Below, piece by piece: positions 52,979-63,091 of a stretch of DNA of 64,000 bases. Within the stretch, counting starts at the first letter, position 1. Every line of letters starts with the position of its first letter. Under the pieces are notes generated by a model. The model had not been told where the DNA came from. It made no database searches and saw only the letters and a list, made by a program, of their open reading frames with translations. The stretch spans positions 104,256,355 through 104,320,354 of the forward strand of contig CM043943.1 in NCBI GenBank assembly GCA_014529385.2, given 5' to 3'. The translations under genes were made by a program, and so were the position numbers. The DNA is from Adiantum capillus-veneris. Its lineage: Eukaryota; Streptophyta; Polypodiopsida; Polypodiales; Pteridaceae.

Positions 52979-53460
52979 TGTTAGCAGTGAGAATACAAAA
53001 AGGGCAACCAAATGCCGCGGGTAGTTAGAATCAAGAAGCAGGATTCAAGAAGTACAACAAGTATTGCAAGTAAGGATAAAAGGAATTCAATACCCGAAGA
53101 ATGGGCACAAGTGTGTGAGTGCATGGTTGCCTTGAGCACCATTGTAATACATAACTGAGTGCTTAACCCTTGTATGGAAGGTCTACATCTTGTAACCACA
53201 CATTTTTTATAGTTATGAATGACCAAGTGTTATGTTGGTTTCTAGTTTTACATCTCAGTGAGGGCTTTGTCACTTGTGTGTCTAGTATCGGCATAGTCAT
53301 GGACAATGGCCAGAGTTGACTAACCCTATTTTTTAAAAGTCTTTAAGGGTGTTATATGTAATAGAAACAATGGATACAATGGCCTCATCCCAGTTGGAAC
53401 AAGGAAACTGTGTACTTTGATAAATAAAGAAGTGACATCTACTTCTGTATCCCCCAAAAC
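52979..53460 (+). repeat. T3 3' LTR (end uncertain)
   Basis: It starts TGTTAGCAGTGAG right after the purine tract AAAAAAAGGGAGGAGAA. The first nine bases equal those of the left-edge LTR at 1405. The end cannot be fixed without the partner; a poly(A)-signal-like AATAAA at 53424 and loss of LTR-like composition suggest roughly 53460. Confidence 0.5.
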
Positions 53461-54009
53461 CAAGTGAAAAATGATCAAGCATTACCCTCTATGTTTCATG
53501 TCAAAATCAACCAACTCACCAAGAACAACTGAGATAGGCAAGATCTAAACATGCATCTCTTTTGGAGCCAAAGGGCTCATGGAGGGGGAGGCTCAAGAGA
53601 GAGATCCCCCTAGTGAGCAGAGTGTAGGACAATATTGGCCAACATCTACAAGAGAGGCTAGGGGAGACTAGTCGGCAACAATGGAGGATGGAAGTGGAGC
53701 CCCAAGGATATCATCAATCAAGGGGACCAATGGCAAACAGGGTTGCAAAGATGTTGACGGAGCATATGAGGTGGGTGGAGAAGAAGGCACATAGGCATTC
53801 GTAGGGAGGCCGAGGCCTCGTGGGGGAATATGGGAAGGAGGCAAGGGGTGGAGGCGAGGTTTATATCGAGGCAATCCTTGCAAGTTGGGTAGCCTCCTCA
53901 TAACAATGTTTCTCTTAACAAACCAAAGGATCAAAACGGTTCCATGTAGGAACCCACTACTAAGCTGGAGGACCATGATGAGGTCTAGGTTGAGGTATAG
54001 CCCTACCGA
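53461..54009. other. Unassigned stretch before solo LTR S2
   Basis: A Pro-rich 102-codon frame on the - strand (53668-53976) and Gly/Arg-rich codons on the + strand overlap. Joined across S2, the + strand reads YSPTDP|VPPTSPSHLEW and on to DSIDDTIESRVVKLIAFFDE. I cannot decide which strand, if either, was coding. Confidence 0.3.
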
Positions 54010-54014
54010 TCCTG

Positions 54015-55213
54015 TGTAACATTTAATGGCCTAATAACTTGTGTGTAGCGGAAATTAGCATGAACATAGTGGGCATTTCATTATAGATTCCTAATGAGAA
54101 TTACAAGAGTGCTTGGGTGGAGAGAGCAACAAAAAGCATAACACCTAGTTAGATAGCATCAACAATACTTTCAAAAGAGAGAGAAATTAAGCTATTGACA
54201 ACATTTGAGGACCGGATTTTCATGGAGCTGGTCCCCCCTCCAAAAGGCTTTGTATTATGGTTTCTCCCATCAAGAGAGACATTGTACAATACAATTCTTT
54301 GTGTTCCTTCAAGACTAGCTAGTGCAATGAAGATGAAAGCTTCATGCACTAAGGAAAACACTTAGCAAACACAACTTGAATTATCCCCGTTCTCAGACCC
54401 AAGACCTCACACACCTTCGAAGATGGTGAGAGCTAGCAGGGTATGAGAGTAGATTGAGAGGAAGAAGGAGTATCTTACGAGAAAGATGTACATCTCCTCA
54501 CATAATCACTCATATTAGCATAGCTTTAGCTTAGTAATTAGCTTGGTAGAGGAGATGAGCATGCATTGAAGCTTGGCTCTTGGTTGGATTTGCATCCACA
54601 AGCCAAGAGTGTGTCGATGTAGGCTTCTATCTCACAAGCTTGGAGTAGGTGATGAGCTCTCCATTAAAGCTTGGGAAGAGATAGTCTTCTCTTTCTTCAC
54701 ACATGAGATTGTGTGAGTGTGTGTGTGATAATGCCTTGCAAAAATCAGCCCCCTCTCTCTCTTGGGCGAGCCCTCTTGCTATTTTCTCTTGCAGGCTCCC
54801 TATTGGACCTCCCCAAGTCAAGCCAATGGCTATTAAGCAGCATAAGTGATAGCCTTCTGACATGTGTCCCCCTTTCCCCTTTTGTGAGAGCTTAATCAAT
54901 TAAACTTGATTGATTTAAATGAATTAAATCCCCATTGGACCTTTCCCCATTCTGACCAATAGGAATTAAGTAGCCCATTGGGCTGCTCAATTCCTATTGG
55001 ACCCCTTCACAGGCTGTCCAATAATCATCCAGGAGACTTAATTTTCATTGGTTCTTTTTATTAAGTGCTTTAAAATCAATTAAGCTAAATTTACTCTAGC
55101 CTAATTCTCATTGGTCCACTTCAAGGGTCATCCAATAGGAATTGGGTACACCTTGTGGGCATCTGGCCTAGGGAGCTGACATGTGTCCCTCATTCCCTTT
55201 GTGTAAAGGGAGC

Positions 55214-55251
<38 letters not shown>

Positions 55252-55629
55252 CCTTCTCTCTCATCCCCTACTTGCTAGGCTCGCCCCCTCCTATGTAGGG
55301 ATATTCAAAGACTTTTTTGGTCACACACAAAGCATCCAATTTTCCTAGGGTTGACCTTTGGACACAACCTTTGAATTTTGGAACCTTAGCATTTTGGAAG
55401 TCTTAATGGGATGAACCTTAGGGTCTTTTTAGCCCATTGTTTCACATGGCTCTTTTGCAGACGGCCCCCCCTTTGGATCCCTATTTTCCCTCCTTTGGAT
55501 CCCTACTGTGGCCGGTCTGCTAGCTTAACCAATATTCTAGCCTTTTCTCCCCTGGCACTTCCCCATATTAAATGATCAGTTTAACATGAGAAAATCATTT
55601 AGGAGAATTAGATATTGATTATTATGACA
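54015..55629 (-). repeat. Solo LTR S2 of the G2 family (1615 bp), TSD TCCTG
   Basis: Both ends match the G2 LTR (on the - strand TGTCATAATAATC to AATGTTACA), with perfect TCCTG at 54010-54014 and 55630-55634. It differs from G2 by several percent, including a longer (GT)n at 55215-55249 and rearranged CCAAT-rich segments. It was left by LTR-LTR recombination of an older insertion. Confidence 0.93.
55215..55249 (+). repeat. (GT)n microsatellite in S2
   Basis: About 17 GT units; the G2 LTRs have 7 at the homologous place. Confidence 0.9.
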
Positions 55630-55634
55630 TCCTG

Positions 55635-56472
55635 TACCTCCCACCAGCCCTAGTCATCTTGAGTGGCCGAGGTCAATGACTACATATCCATTAAAGCAAG
55701 GGCCTCATGCTGACTCTATTGATGATACGATTGAGTCTCGAGTTGTCAAGCTTATTGCATTCTTCGATGAGGAGGAGTCTCCTCCATCTTCCCCGTCTAT
55801 CTACCAATGAAACATTGGCTGGTAGCCCCAAGTACTCAATTCTCTATCTAACTCATCCCATTGCCACCTTTAAAGCAGAATCTCCTTTGGGAGGGCACGT
55901 GGGTCATGAACCAAAATGAGAATTGAAGGTATATCAGTCGCTTTTCTTGCAGCTCATACGACTTCCTCAAAGTCTTTATTAGCATAGCGAGTGTGAGTGT
56001 CCTTCGATAGGGACTTCGTTGGAAAAAATCTTGAATTTTTTGCTCAAAAGTAGGTTAAACATATGCTTGCTAGGCTTGCCTATTTTGGCAACCCTAAATT
56101 CCCTAGCTAGGGTATATTGAGTAGCAAAGAGCTCATCTTTTTTAGTCTTTCTTTAAAATCCAAGAGCTCTTGACTAGAAGAATCTATTTCCCTATTCCGT
56201 GAGATCTTCAACAATGAACTTGATGTAGAGATACTACTGACTCAGAAGATTCGAGAGTTCCACCCACATTGGGAGGCAGAGGGTGGGGAGTTAAGCTCCA
56301 AAGAGAACCTTGGAGACTATCCAAAGAGACAAATAGAAGAGTTACAAAACTCCCATTGTCGTGCTCCAAGCAGCTCGATCGAAATTAAAGAGCCTTGAGT
56401 AGAAAAACATGAAAGGGCATCCACACGAGGAGGGGCTAATGCTCTGACAGTCAGAGGATACTAATCCCTCCA
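55635..56472 (+). other. Unassigned stretch with a short broken frame
   Basis: 55635-55810 is open and reads LEWPRSM, then DSIDDTIESRVVKLIAFFDE, continuing from the left of S2. No family is recognised. The rest shows no frame; it may be part of the LINE whose end follows. Confidence 0.3.
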
Positions 56473-56970
56473 ATGAATGCTTTGGGCTTTAACCCGAATT
56501 GGAAACAATTGTTACTAGGAGATTCTGTAGCTAGTTTCTCTACTGTATGGAACAGAATTCGAGATGGATTTATTTGGGTCATTTGGAAGGAACGCAATGG
56601 TCAGATTTTTGACAGCACTTACCAGACCAAAAATCTGAAAAATTTGTTTACTCATTTTTCTATACAGGTCAACCAACTCAAGTTGGACCAATGCAGAATT
56701 TATAAAGCTAGCTTCAAGGTCCTCAACGACTGCCTAGACTACTACAATAGTTCGAACATCAATAAACAACAGGAAATCCTTTTGGACGGGTCGTATGCTC
56801 ATCTTCAAAGTATGATTGAAGAACGCAGAGCTAATGGAGAGACGATCAAAAGGCAGTATAACAATGGGGTGCGCCTCATAACACACATCCAGCAAAGTAC
56901 CCCATTCCCTCCAAGGAAATTCGGATGGAAGTTGATATGTAATTATTGGATTGGTATTATGAGTTTGTAA
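56473..56970 (+). pseudogene. LINE ORF2 C-terminal fragment
   Basis: 165 codons with FIWVIWKERNGQIFDSTY, the hallmark at the C-terminal end of plant LINE ORF2 after the RT zinc-binding region, then a helical basic tail. It stops 130 bp before a typical LINE 3' end. The upstream RT and endonuclease are absent, consistent with 5' truncation during target-primed reverse transcription. Confidence 0.75.
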
Positions 56971-57105
56971 TGGTCCTGTTGTGTCCATGGTCTTGTTTTG
57001 TAACTTCTGGTCGAAGGGTGTTTCCCTTTGCAACATTGTAATCAGCTTCTCTTTCTTAATATAAATCTCCGACGCACCTTTTTGGCCAGAAAAGAAAAAA
57101 ACTTA
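56971..57105 (+). mobile_element. LINE 3' end with A-rich tail
   Basis: TTCTTAATATAAATCTCCG, then CACCTTTTTGGCCAGAAAAG and an A-run at 57094-57101. Plant LINEs commonly end in a TAATATA...CTTTTT-gcc-aaaa layout. The target duplication could not be found because the 5' end is not defined. Confidence 0.65.
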
Positions 57106-57836
57106 TGACTTGATGTCCTCTGCTCTGCACGATGTGGAGACGTATACATTGTAACTTCAGCGGTCACTTCATCTTTTTCGCACTCATGACCCTTGGTACC
57201 TAAAACACTTGTTTCATCATAACCCTTGGTACCGAAAACACTTGTTTCAATCTTTGCTTTTGTTTTTTCCAAAGGACCATCTGTTGAAGTCATGAAGATG
57301 GTGGTAAATTGGTATGGCCTATTTCTTTGGATTCCGATTTCCAAGGATTCAATCATCCAAACTCTCAAGAAGGAGGGCCCATTTGTAGCCTAAACTTAAA
57401 GTTTGTCCCAAGCAAAGGAAGTAACTGACAGCATCATGTCAAGGCTGTGCTCAAATCCCAACCATAAAATATTTTTTTTCCTGCTGCCTTTACTACAAGA
57501 ATTTCTTTCACTAGGGCTAGGGAAAGTAAATATAAGGGGAATTTTGCAATTTCCGAATTTAATCGAAATTTGAGGTTGCTAGGCTCTAGGTAGCTTTTCG
57601 GGTGCGTAATGACAAATTCCTAGAAAAATGTGACACGTGGTCAGCTGGATGTCGCCGCCAGTCATCCGCACCTGGAGTTGCAGGTTTCTTTTACCAGCAC
57701 ATGCAGCAATGGCTGAATTCGGCTTTTTGCCGGCTCGTTAGAGTGCCGGTTGCGGGCGTGGGCGGTCTAGCAGCTGGCTGTCTCGTGTGATCCTCCTCTT
57801 AGCACCACCTTGCCAGGCTTCTCTGCATGTGGCATT

Positions 57837-57838
<2 letters not shown>

Positions 57839-57872
<34 letters not shown>
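57839..57872 (+). repeat. (AG)n microsatellite
   Basis: About 17 AG units, in a region with no identified gene. Confidence 0.92.
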
Positions 57873-57875
<3 letters not shown>

Positions 57876-58138
57876 CTAGAGAGTGGAAATTACGGAGGGG
57901 CGGTGGCCCTCAAAACATCAAGTTTCTTTTTTTTAAATACATAAAAATCAATTTTCACAAACTCCCAATCTCCCTCCCTCGTGCATGCATTGAATTTCCG
58001 GAGGTGGATAGATTTACCAGCTGCCCACTTCCCTCGTAATCTCGTAAAAAAATAAGAAAATATCCATTAGAAATTTTTATAGTCTTTTATTCAATTTCTG
58101 ACGATGACCTTTTAATCTCCATTCTTTTTTTTTAACTT

Positions 58139-58171
58139 GGGGGGGGGGGGGGGCGGGGGGGGGGGGGGGGG
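58139..58171 (+). repeat. Poly-G tract (33 bp, one C)
   Basis: Fifteen G, one C and seventeen G, following a T-run. It could form a G-quadruplex; it is also a place where read errors are common. Confidence 0.9.
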
Positions 58172-58473
58172 ATGGTCACACCCCGCCGTCAACTCCAAAA
58201 AGGAAGAGCAGAAATTCAACAAAGGTCTGTTGCCATGCACTTTTGGTCTTTCTCACCTTTCTGCTTTTAGGCAAGGCCTATAGGCTCCTCTCCTTTTCGT
58301 GTTCCTACTACCTCCTCATTTACTCGCCCCCTCCAGAGCTAACAAAGCTGCCTCTTCAAGGTACAATATTTCCCATCTCTCTCTTCGTTCTCCTTTTCCA
58401 AGTTTTCCACCTCCCTAGCGCCTCTAGATCTAGGTGGACAAAACCTTTAAGGATGGCTAACCCCAAACCCTCC

Positions 58474-59180
58474 CTTGAATCATAAATGTGCCAAAATTGA
58501 CCGAGTTTCCTTATGTGTTCTCTAACCCCGCCTTGGAGAGAAATGGAGACTCGTTATAAGGTCACAATTTGAGGGGCTAGTAGCGGTAGAGTTGAATCGA
58601 TGATAACATTCCTGTCGTTTTACACAATGACAACAATGATGTCATAAATCAAGCTCTACAACATGATGTGAGAAAGGCACATAAAGCCTTTCATTGTATG
58701 GACGGCCTTTGGATTCAACATGGCACGTCCCGTAGGAGTTGAGAATTCATCACACAACCTAATCACTTTGCCAAAAACCCAAAATGGATCGCCAAACATA
58801 GGCAAGGCTTGCAATGATAGTGCCAAGCCTTGAATCATAATTGTGCCAAAATTGACAGACTTTCCTTTTGTGTTCTCTACCCCACCTTGGAGAGAAATGG
58901 AGACTCGCTATAATGCCGCTTTTTGAGGGGCCAGTAGCAAAACAATAGGAATGTTATCATCGATTCAACTCTACCACACAACGACAACAATGATGTCATA
59001 AATCAAGCTCTACAAGATGATGTGAGAAAGGCCTTCGAATTCAACATGGCATGTCCCATAAGAGTTGAGAATTCATTACACAAACTCATACCTCGCCAGA
59101 AACCCATGATGGGAGGCAAATGGAATGCCAAGCATAGATAGATTAGGCAAGGTTTGCAATGATATTGCCAAGGAAATGCA
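58474..59180 (+). repeat. Tandem duplication of about 353 bp with internal micro-inversion
   Basis: Unit 1 58474-58826 and unit 2 58827-about 59180 share TGAATCATAA-TGTGCCAAAATTGAC, GGAGAGAAATGGAGACTCG, ATGATGTCATAAATCAAGC and TTGCAATGATA-TGCCAAG. Unit 2 has 58939-58975 as the reverse complement of 58585-58621 in unit 1. A - strand frame in unit 1 (58656-58838) is not kept in unit 2. Confidence 0.85.
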
Positions 59181-59572
59181 AGGCATGGAAGCCTTCTTAA
59201 AGTTTAGAAGGGCTTGAACCACCCTCTAATATATGCTATGTATTTGGTCCATGATTTCAAGCGAAGGTACTATTTTTGTTTGGAACACTTGCCACACATT
59301 GTGGCCAGCATGGCTTAACTGGCCTCATTCAAGGGATCATGAGACTGCAACATGAAATCGGTTATTTGGACATTTAGGTTGCCATGATGTTAGTTACACA
59401 TTACACATTACTCGTGATTCAGTTTGTGTTGAACTCTATTAGATTTATACACTTTATGATATGTAATGTGGGAGAGTCTCCCGTCTCAGTCATCGTACTC
59501 AGTTCAGTTGTAACTTTCGCTCCCTCTTTCGGATAATATAATCTTCTCTGCTTTGTTGGAAAAAAAAAAGTC
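59181..59572 (+). other. Unassigned stretch ending in an A-run
   Basis: Ends CGGATAATATAATCTTC, then TTGGAAAAAAAAAA (59557-59572), again LINE-like. No ORF. It may be the 3' end of a LINE or a processed sequence. Confidence 0.35.
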
Positions 59573-59729
59573 TCTATTGGAAGAACGTGGCTGCATTTAT
59601 AGCCTTCAATTTTTGGCAAGCTCTCTCTCCCTCTCTCTCTCTCTAGGCTCTCCCACTCTCTCTCCTTGGACTTCATTGTAGCTGAGGATTCAGGCTAAGA
59701 GGATTGCAAACAATAATGCAATGGGCATA

Positions 59730-59732
<3 letters not shown>

Positions 59733-59823
<91 letters not shown>

Positions 59824-59875
59824 GCGCGCGCACGCACACTCACTCACACGCATAGACACGCACAGACACACGCAC
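59733..59875 (+). repeat. Compound (CT)n(CA)n(CG/CA)n microsatellite
   Basis: About 34 CT units (59733-59800), then about 11 CA units and mixed CG/CA/CTCA units to 59875. It lies 35 bp upstream of the C2 LTR. Confidence 0.93.
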
Positions 59876-59910
59876 AACGTGCAATGTGTTGAGGTTTGGG
59901 AGGGAGAATA

Positions 59911-60102
59911 TGTTGGGGTATAAAGCCCAATGTGGTCGCCCAGGTAAGTGGGCGGGCCGCCAGGTATGTACACATATTCTTTTGTAAAAACCTAATAAGA
60001 ACTCACTATGCTCTGCACATTACAGTAGAGCGAGTTCACCATATCGTCGTGCTCTTCTTCTCGCACTCTCTCTCGCGTCGCACTTCTGCTCGTACTCCTT
60101 CA
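59911..60102 (+). repeat. C2 5' LTR (192 bp)
   Basis: TGTTGGGGTATAAAG to CTCCTTCA, ending two bases before the primer site. TATAAA lies only 8 bp from the LTR start, so either U3 is nearly absent or another promoter is used. The left edge is set by similarity to typical copia starts and by LTR-like composition; the partner is not in the window. Confidence 0.75.
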
Positions 60103-60104
60103 AC

Positions 60105-60116
60105 TGGTATCAGAGC
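60105..60116 (+). promoter_or_regulatory. C2 primer binding site (tRNA-iMet)
   Basis: TGGTATCAGAGC is a perfect 12-base match to the standard plant initiator-Met tRNA 3' complement. Confidence 0.95.
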
Positions 60117-61148
60117 TCAGATCGAGGCTCGCGGGAGCACTGTAGGAGGCTAGAGTCACCAGCTCAAATTGGAGCGAAATTCGACAGGCAAAGACACGGC
60201 CCCAAATTCTACGGTCATCTCGGCCACCGTTCGGCTTCGACAAAGTTCTGCGCAGGCCATTTTTGACTACGTGGTCTCGGCGGGTGCAGATCCAACTCTG
60301 CAAATTTGGGGTTTCGGCCTACGACTGCAGGTGCTGAGGATGTCGACACTCCCAAAGTGTTGATTTGTGGCTGTCTACACATAGAAGGACGGCTCACAGT
60401 TCTTGGAGCCGAGTCACATACGACACGGGCGCATCTACACATAGACTGTAGGCGACATCCACTAGTTCATCAGGTAGCTTGTGTTTGCTGCTTGATATTC
60501 CAGATTTCATTCTGACATTGCAGGTACTTCCACATGGGATGTATTGTCAGAGATGATGTATGTCTGTTGAGGGTTTGCTGGCTGTGAGTCACGCAGCAAA
60601 CAACCGCCGCAGCGGTTACAACATACAGTGTTGTGTGTATGACTTTGTGGGAAGTCTATGTATTGTCAGATTTACTGCAGCCTTTGTTGAGGGTCGAGTG
60701 AGGTTTTATTGAGCTGGGGGATTCTCGAATGTTGAGATCCTTTCGGTGATACAGGTCTTGGAGCGATCCCTCGAGCACCCTTAGATAGGCAGCTAGGATG
60801 TATTGACTGTGAGTTAGATAGTTGGGATTGCATCTTTTCTTTACTGCCATTGAGGCATTGTCGCAGTCTATGCTTACAGGACAGTGACAGGATAGTGAGA
60901 GACAGTACAGGTGCAGGACAGGTTTACCCACAGCTTACAGTGTTAGAGAGATAGTGGTTTTTTGAGCTGTTTTTCGTCTGTTTTTGAGTACACCATAGCC
61001 ATTTTACAAAGGAGACTCTGCCGAAATTTCTGCAGAATCTGAAGCTTTCTTGGTTCATTTGACAGGTTGATATTGGTTCAGAGGTCAGTTTACAGGGGAA
61101 ACTCTGCCGAATTTTTCCCAAGAAAGTAAACTACTGTGAAGCGTAGCT
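60117..61148 (+). other. C2 long 5' leader
   Basis: About 1030 bp without a long frame lies between the primer site and gag, which is long for a copia element. Paired motifs (ACTCTGCCGAA at 61014 and 61101; TTTACA-GGGGA) suggest a short internal duplication. An intron is possible but no clear sites were chosen. Confidence 0.55.
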
Positions 61149-62053
61149 ATGGCTGGATCACAGGACACTGCTCTTTACAATATCAAGAAACTGGATGGAA
61201 CCAATTTTCCATTGTGGAAGAAGCAGATTTGACACGTGTTGGTGCAAAAGAAGCAGATAAAACCTATAAAGCTCAAGGGGATAAAACCAGAAGATATGGA
61301 CGAAGATGAATGGAGCAAAAAGGATGAATTGGCACTTTCTACCATTATGTTGACTTTGGCAGAAACCGTTTACTTCAATGTAGCAGACGAGATGTCTGCT
61401 TATCAAGCATGGTTAAAGTTGAGTGATCTTTATGAGAAGCAGAGTGCAGCTTCACAGGTTTACTGGCTTAAGAAGCTTGTTGACTTGAAGATGAAAGAAG
61501 GACACCTATGTCCAATCATCTAAATGAATTCAACACAATCTATAGTCAGTTGTCAGCTCAAGGTGTCAAGTTTGATGAACCTGTTAGAGCTATGTTCCTG
61601 TTGATCACATTGCCGAAAAGTTGGGACACTTTTCGCACAGCTTTGAGTAATTCTGCACCTCCATATGGTTTGAACATAGCAGGTGTAGAAGGAAGTCTGC
61701 TTACTAAAGAAACCAGTAGAAAGACAATCGACAAAGGCAAAGGAACAACCTTAGTTGTCAAGGGAAGGACCAAAGAAAAGTACAAAGGTGGAAAGAGGAA
61801 TCAGTCTCGTAGCAAGTCCCGCAGTGCTAAAGGCAAGAGTGACATAGAATGCTACCATTGTGGCAAGAAGGGTCACATGAAAAGAGACTGCAGAGAATGG
61901 AAAGCAGAAAAAGGCAAAGAGAAAGCTGAAGACCATGGTGAGAAGAACAAGTCCTCAGTGAAGATTCAAGAAATAAATGTGACAAACACTGTTGCAGAAG
62001 ATGACAGTCTAGTGTTAGGAGACATCTATTTTTTGAAGAATACAATGGACTGA
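61149..62053 (+). pseudogene. C2 gag with zinc knuckle
   Basis: ATG at 61149 (MAGSQDTALY) opens a copia gag: IKKLDGTNFPLWKKQI, then TGA at 61230-61232, then KPIKLKG and AWLKLSDLYEK. A one-base loss near 61508 shifts to the frame that runs to 62053 and carries FNTIYSQLSAQGVKFDE, TLPKSWDTFRTALS and the knuckle CYHCGKKGHMKRDC (61851-61892). It ends at a TGA in frame with the protease. Confidence 0.9.
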
Positions 62054-62467
62054 GCTCTTCTTACAGCATCTAATGGAAATGCACTGAGTGACTGGATTAT
62101 AGACTCAGGGGCATCACTTCATGTGTCTCCAAACAAGGAGTGGTTTACCTCTTATGTGACCACTAAAGATCATGTTCGGCTAGGCAATGGGCAGACATGT
62201 GAGATCTTAGGTGTTGGAGATGTTCAATTGAAGTTTTAGAATGGCTCTTCTTTCATGCTGAAGAATGTGAGACATGTTCCCGCAATTACAAAGAGCTTGA
62301 TCAGCACAGGCTTACTTGATGATGCTGGCTACGTCACCACTTTTGGACAGAACATGTGGAAGATATCCAAGGGTTCTATGACAGTAGCACATGGAGTAAA
62401 GTCTAGAGGACTTTACATGATTTATGTATCAAATGTCTCTAAAAATGTAATCAATGTAACCGAGTAG
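62054..62467 (+). pseudogene. C2 protease
   Basis: WIIDSGASLHVSP (DSGA active site intact) at 62094-62132, GNGQTCEILGVGDVQ, a TAG at 62237-62239, then MLKNVRHVPAITKSLIS and SRGLYMIY up to TAG 62465-62467. Same frame as gag2. Confidence 0.88.
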
Positions 62468-63091
62468 CCGAACATTTCTTTGTGGCATAGCCGGTTAGGA
62501 CATATGTCCAAGAAGGGAATGGAAATCTTGTCTCGTTCTGGTTATTTGCGTGGCTTTTCATTTAATGATTTTGAATTCTGTGAACATTGTCTGTATGGTA
62601 AGCAAACACAGCAGCCACATAAGCATAGAAGCAGTAGAAGAGATACACAGTTGGCACTTGTTCATAGTGATTTGTGTGGACCTATGCCTAACCTATCTCT
62701 AGGGGGAGCTTCTTACTTTATGACATTTATAGATGATTACTCGAGGAAAGTATGGTTTACTTTCTCAAGCACAAGGATGAAGCGTTTAGTGTTTTCAAAA
62801 CGTTTGTGACACTTGTGGAGAATCAGAGTGGCAAGAAGCTTAAATGCTTATGCACTGACAATGGTGGAGAGTATGTTTCAAAGGCCTTTCAGGACTTTTG
62901 TGAGTCAAAAGGTATAAAACGTGAACATATAACTCCTTACAATCCTCCTCAAAATGGTGTTGCTGAGAGGATGAATAGGACCATACAAGAGAAGGTCAGA
63001 AGTATGTTGTCTAATGCACAGCTGCCAAATGGGTTTTGGGCTGAAGCTGTATCAACAACTATTCATCTTATAAATAGATCCTAACAAGGTT
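62468..63091 (+). pseudogene. C2 GAG-pre-integrase and integrase core
   Basis: LWHSRLGHMSKKG and CEHCLYGKQ (zinc site); HSDLCGPM (Asp), TDNGGEYVS (Asp) and the ENG-type segment PPQNGVAERMNRT (Glu). One shift near 62755 and one near 63085. All three catalytic residues remain. Confidence 0.9.

Larger units (their letters stand above)
57106..58472. other. Unassigned unique region
   Basis: No retroelement domain. A 33-bp direct repeat (ACCCTTGGTACC at 57190 and 57223) lies inside a Lys/Thr-rich 108-codon frame on the - strand (57042-57368) of doubtful reality. 57600-57840 is GC-richer than its surroundings and could be a gene 5' flank. (AG)n and a poly-G tract follow. Confidence 0.3.

Noticed and set aside
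56734-57036. - strand frame of 100 codons
   Set aside because: Overlaps the LINE ORF and its 3' UTR on the + strand; no domain.
57042-57368. - strand frame of 108 codons with an internal repeat (GTKG)
   Set aside because: Overlaps the LINE A-tail, has no homologue that I recognise, and the repeat follows from a 33-bp DNA duplication; listed only within the unassigned region.
58656-58838. - strand frame of 60 codons that looks protein-like
   Set aside because: The duplicate unit (58827-59180) does not keep the frame, so coding is unlikely.
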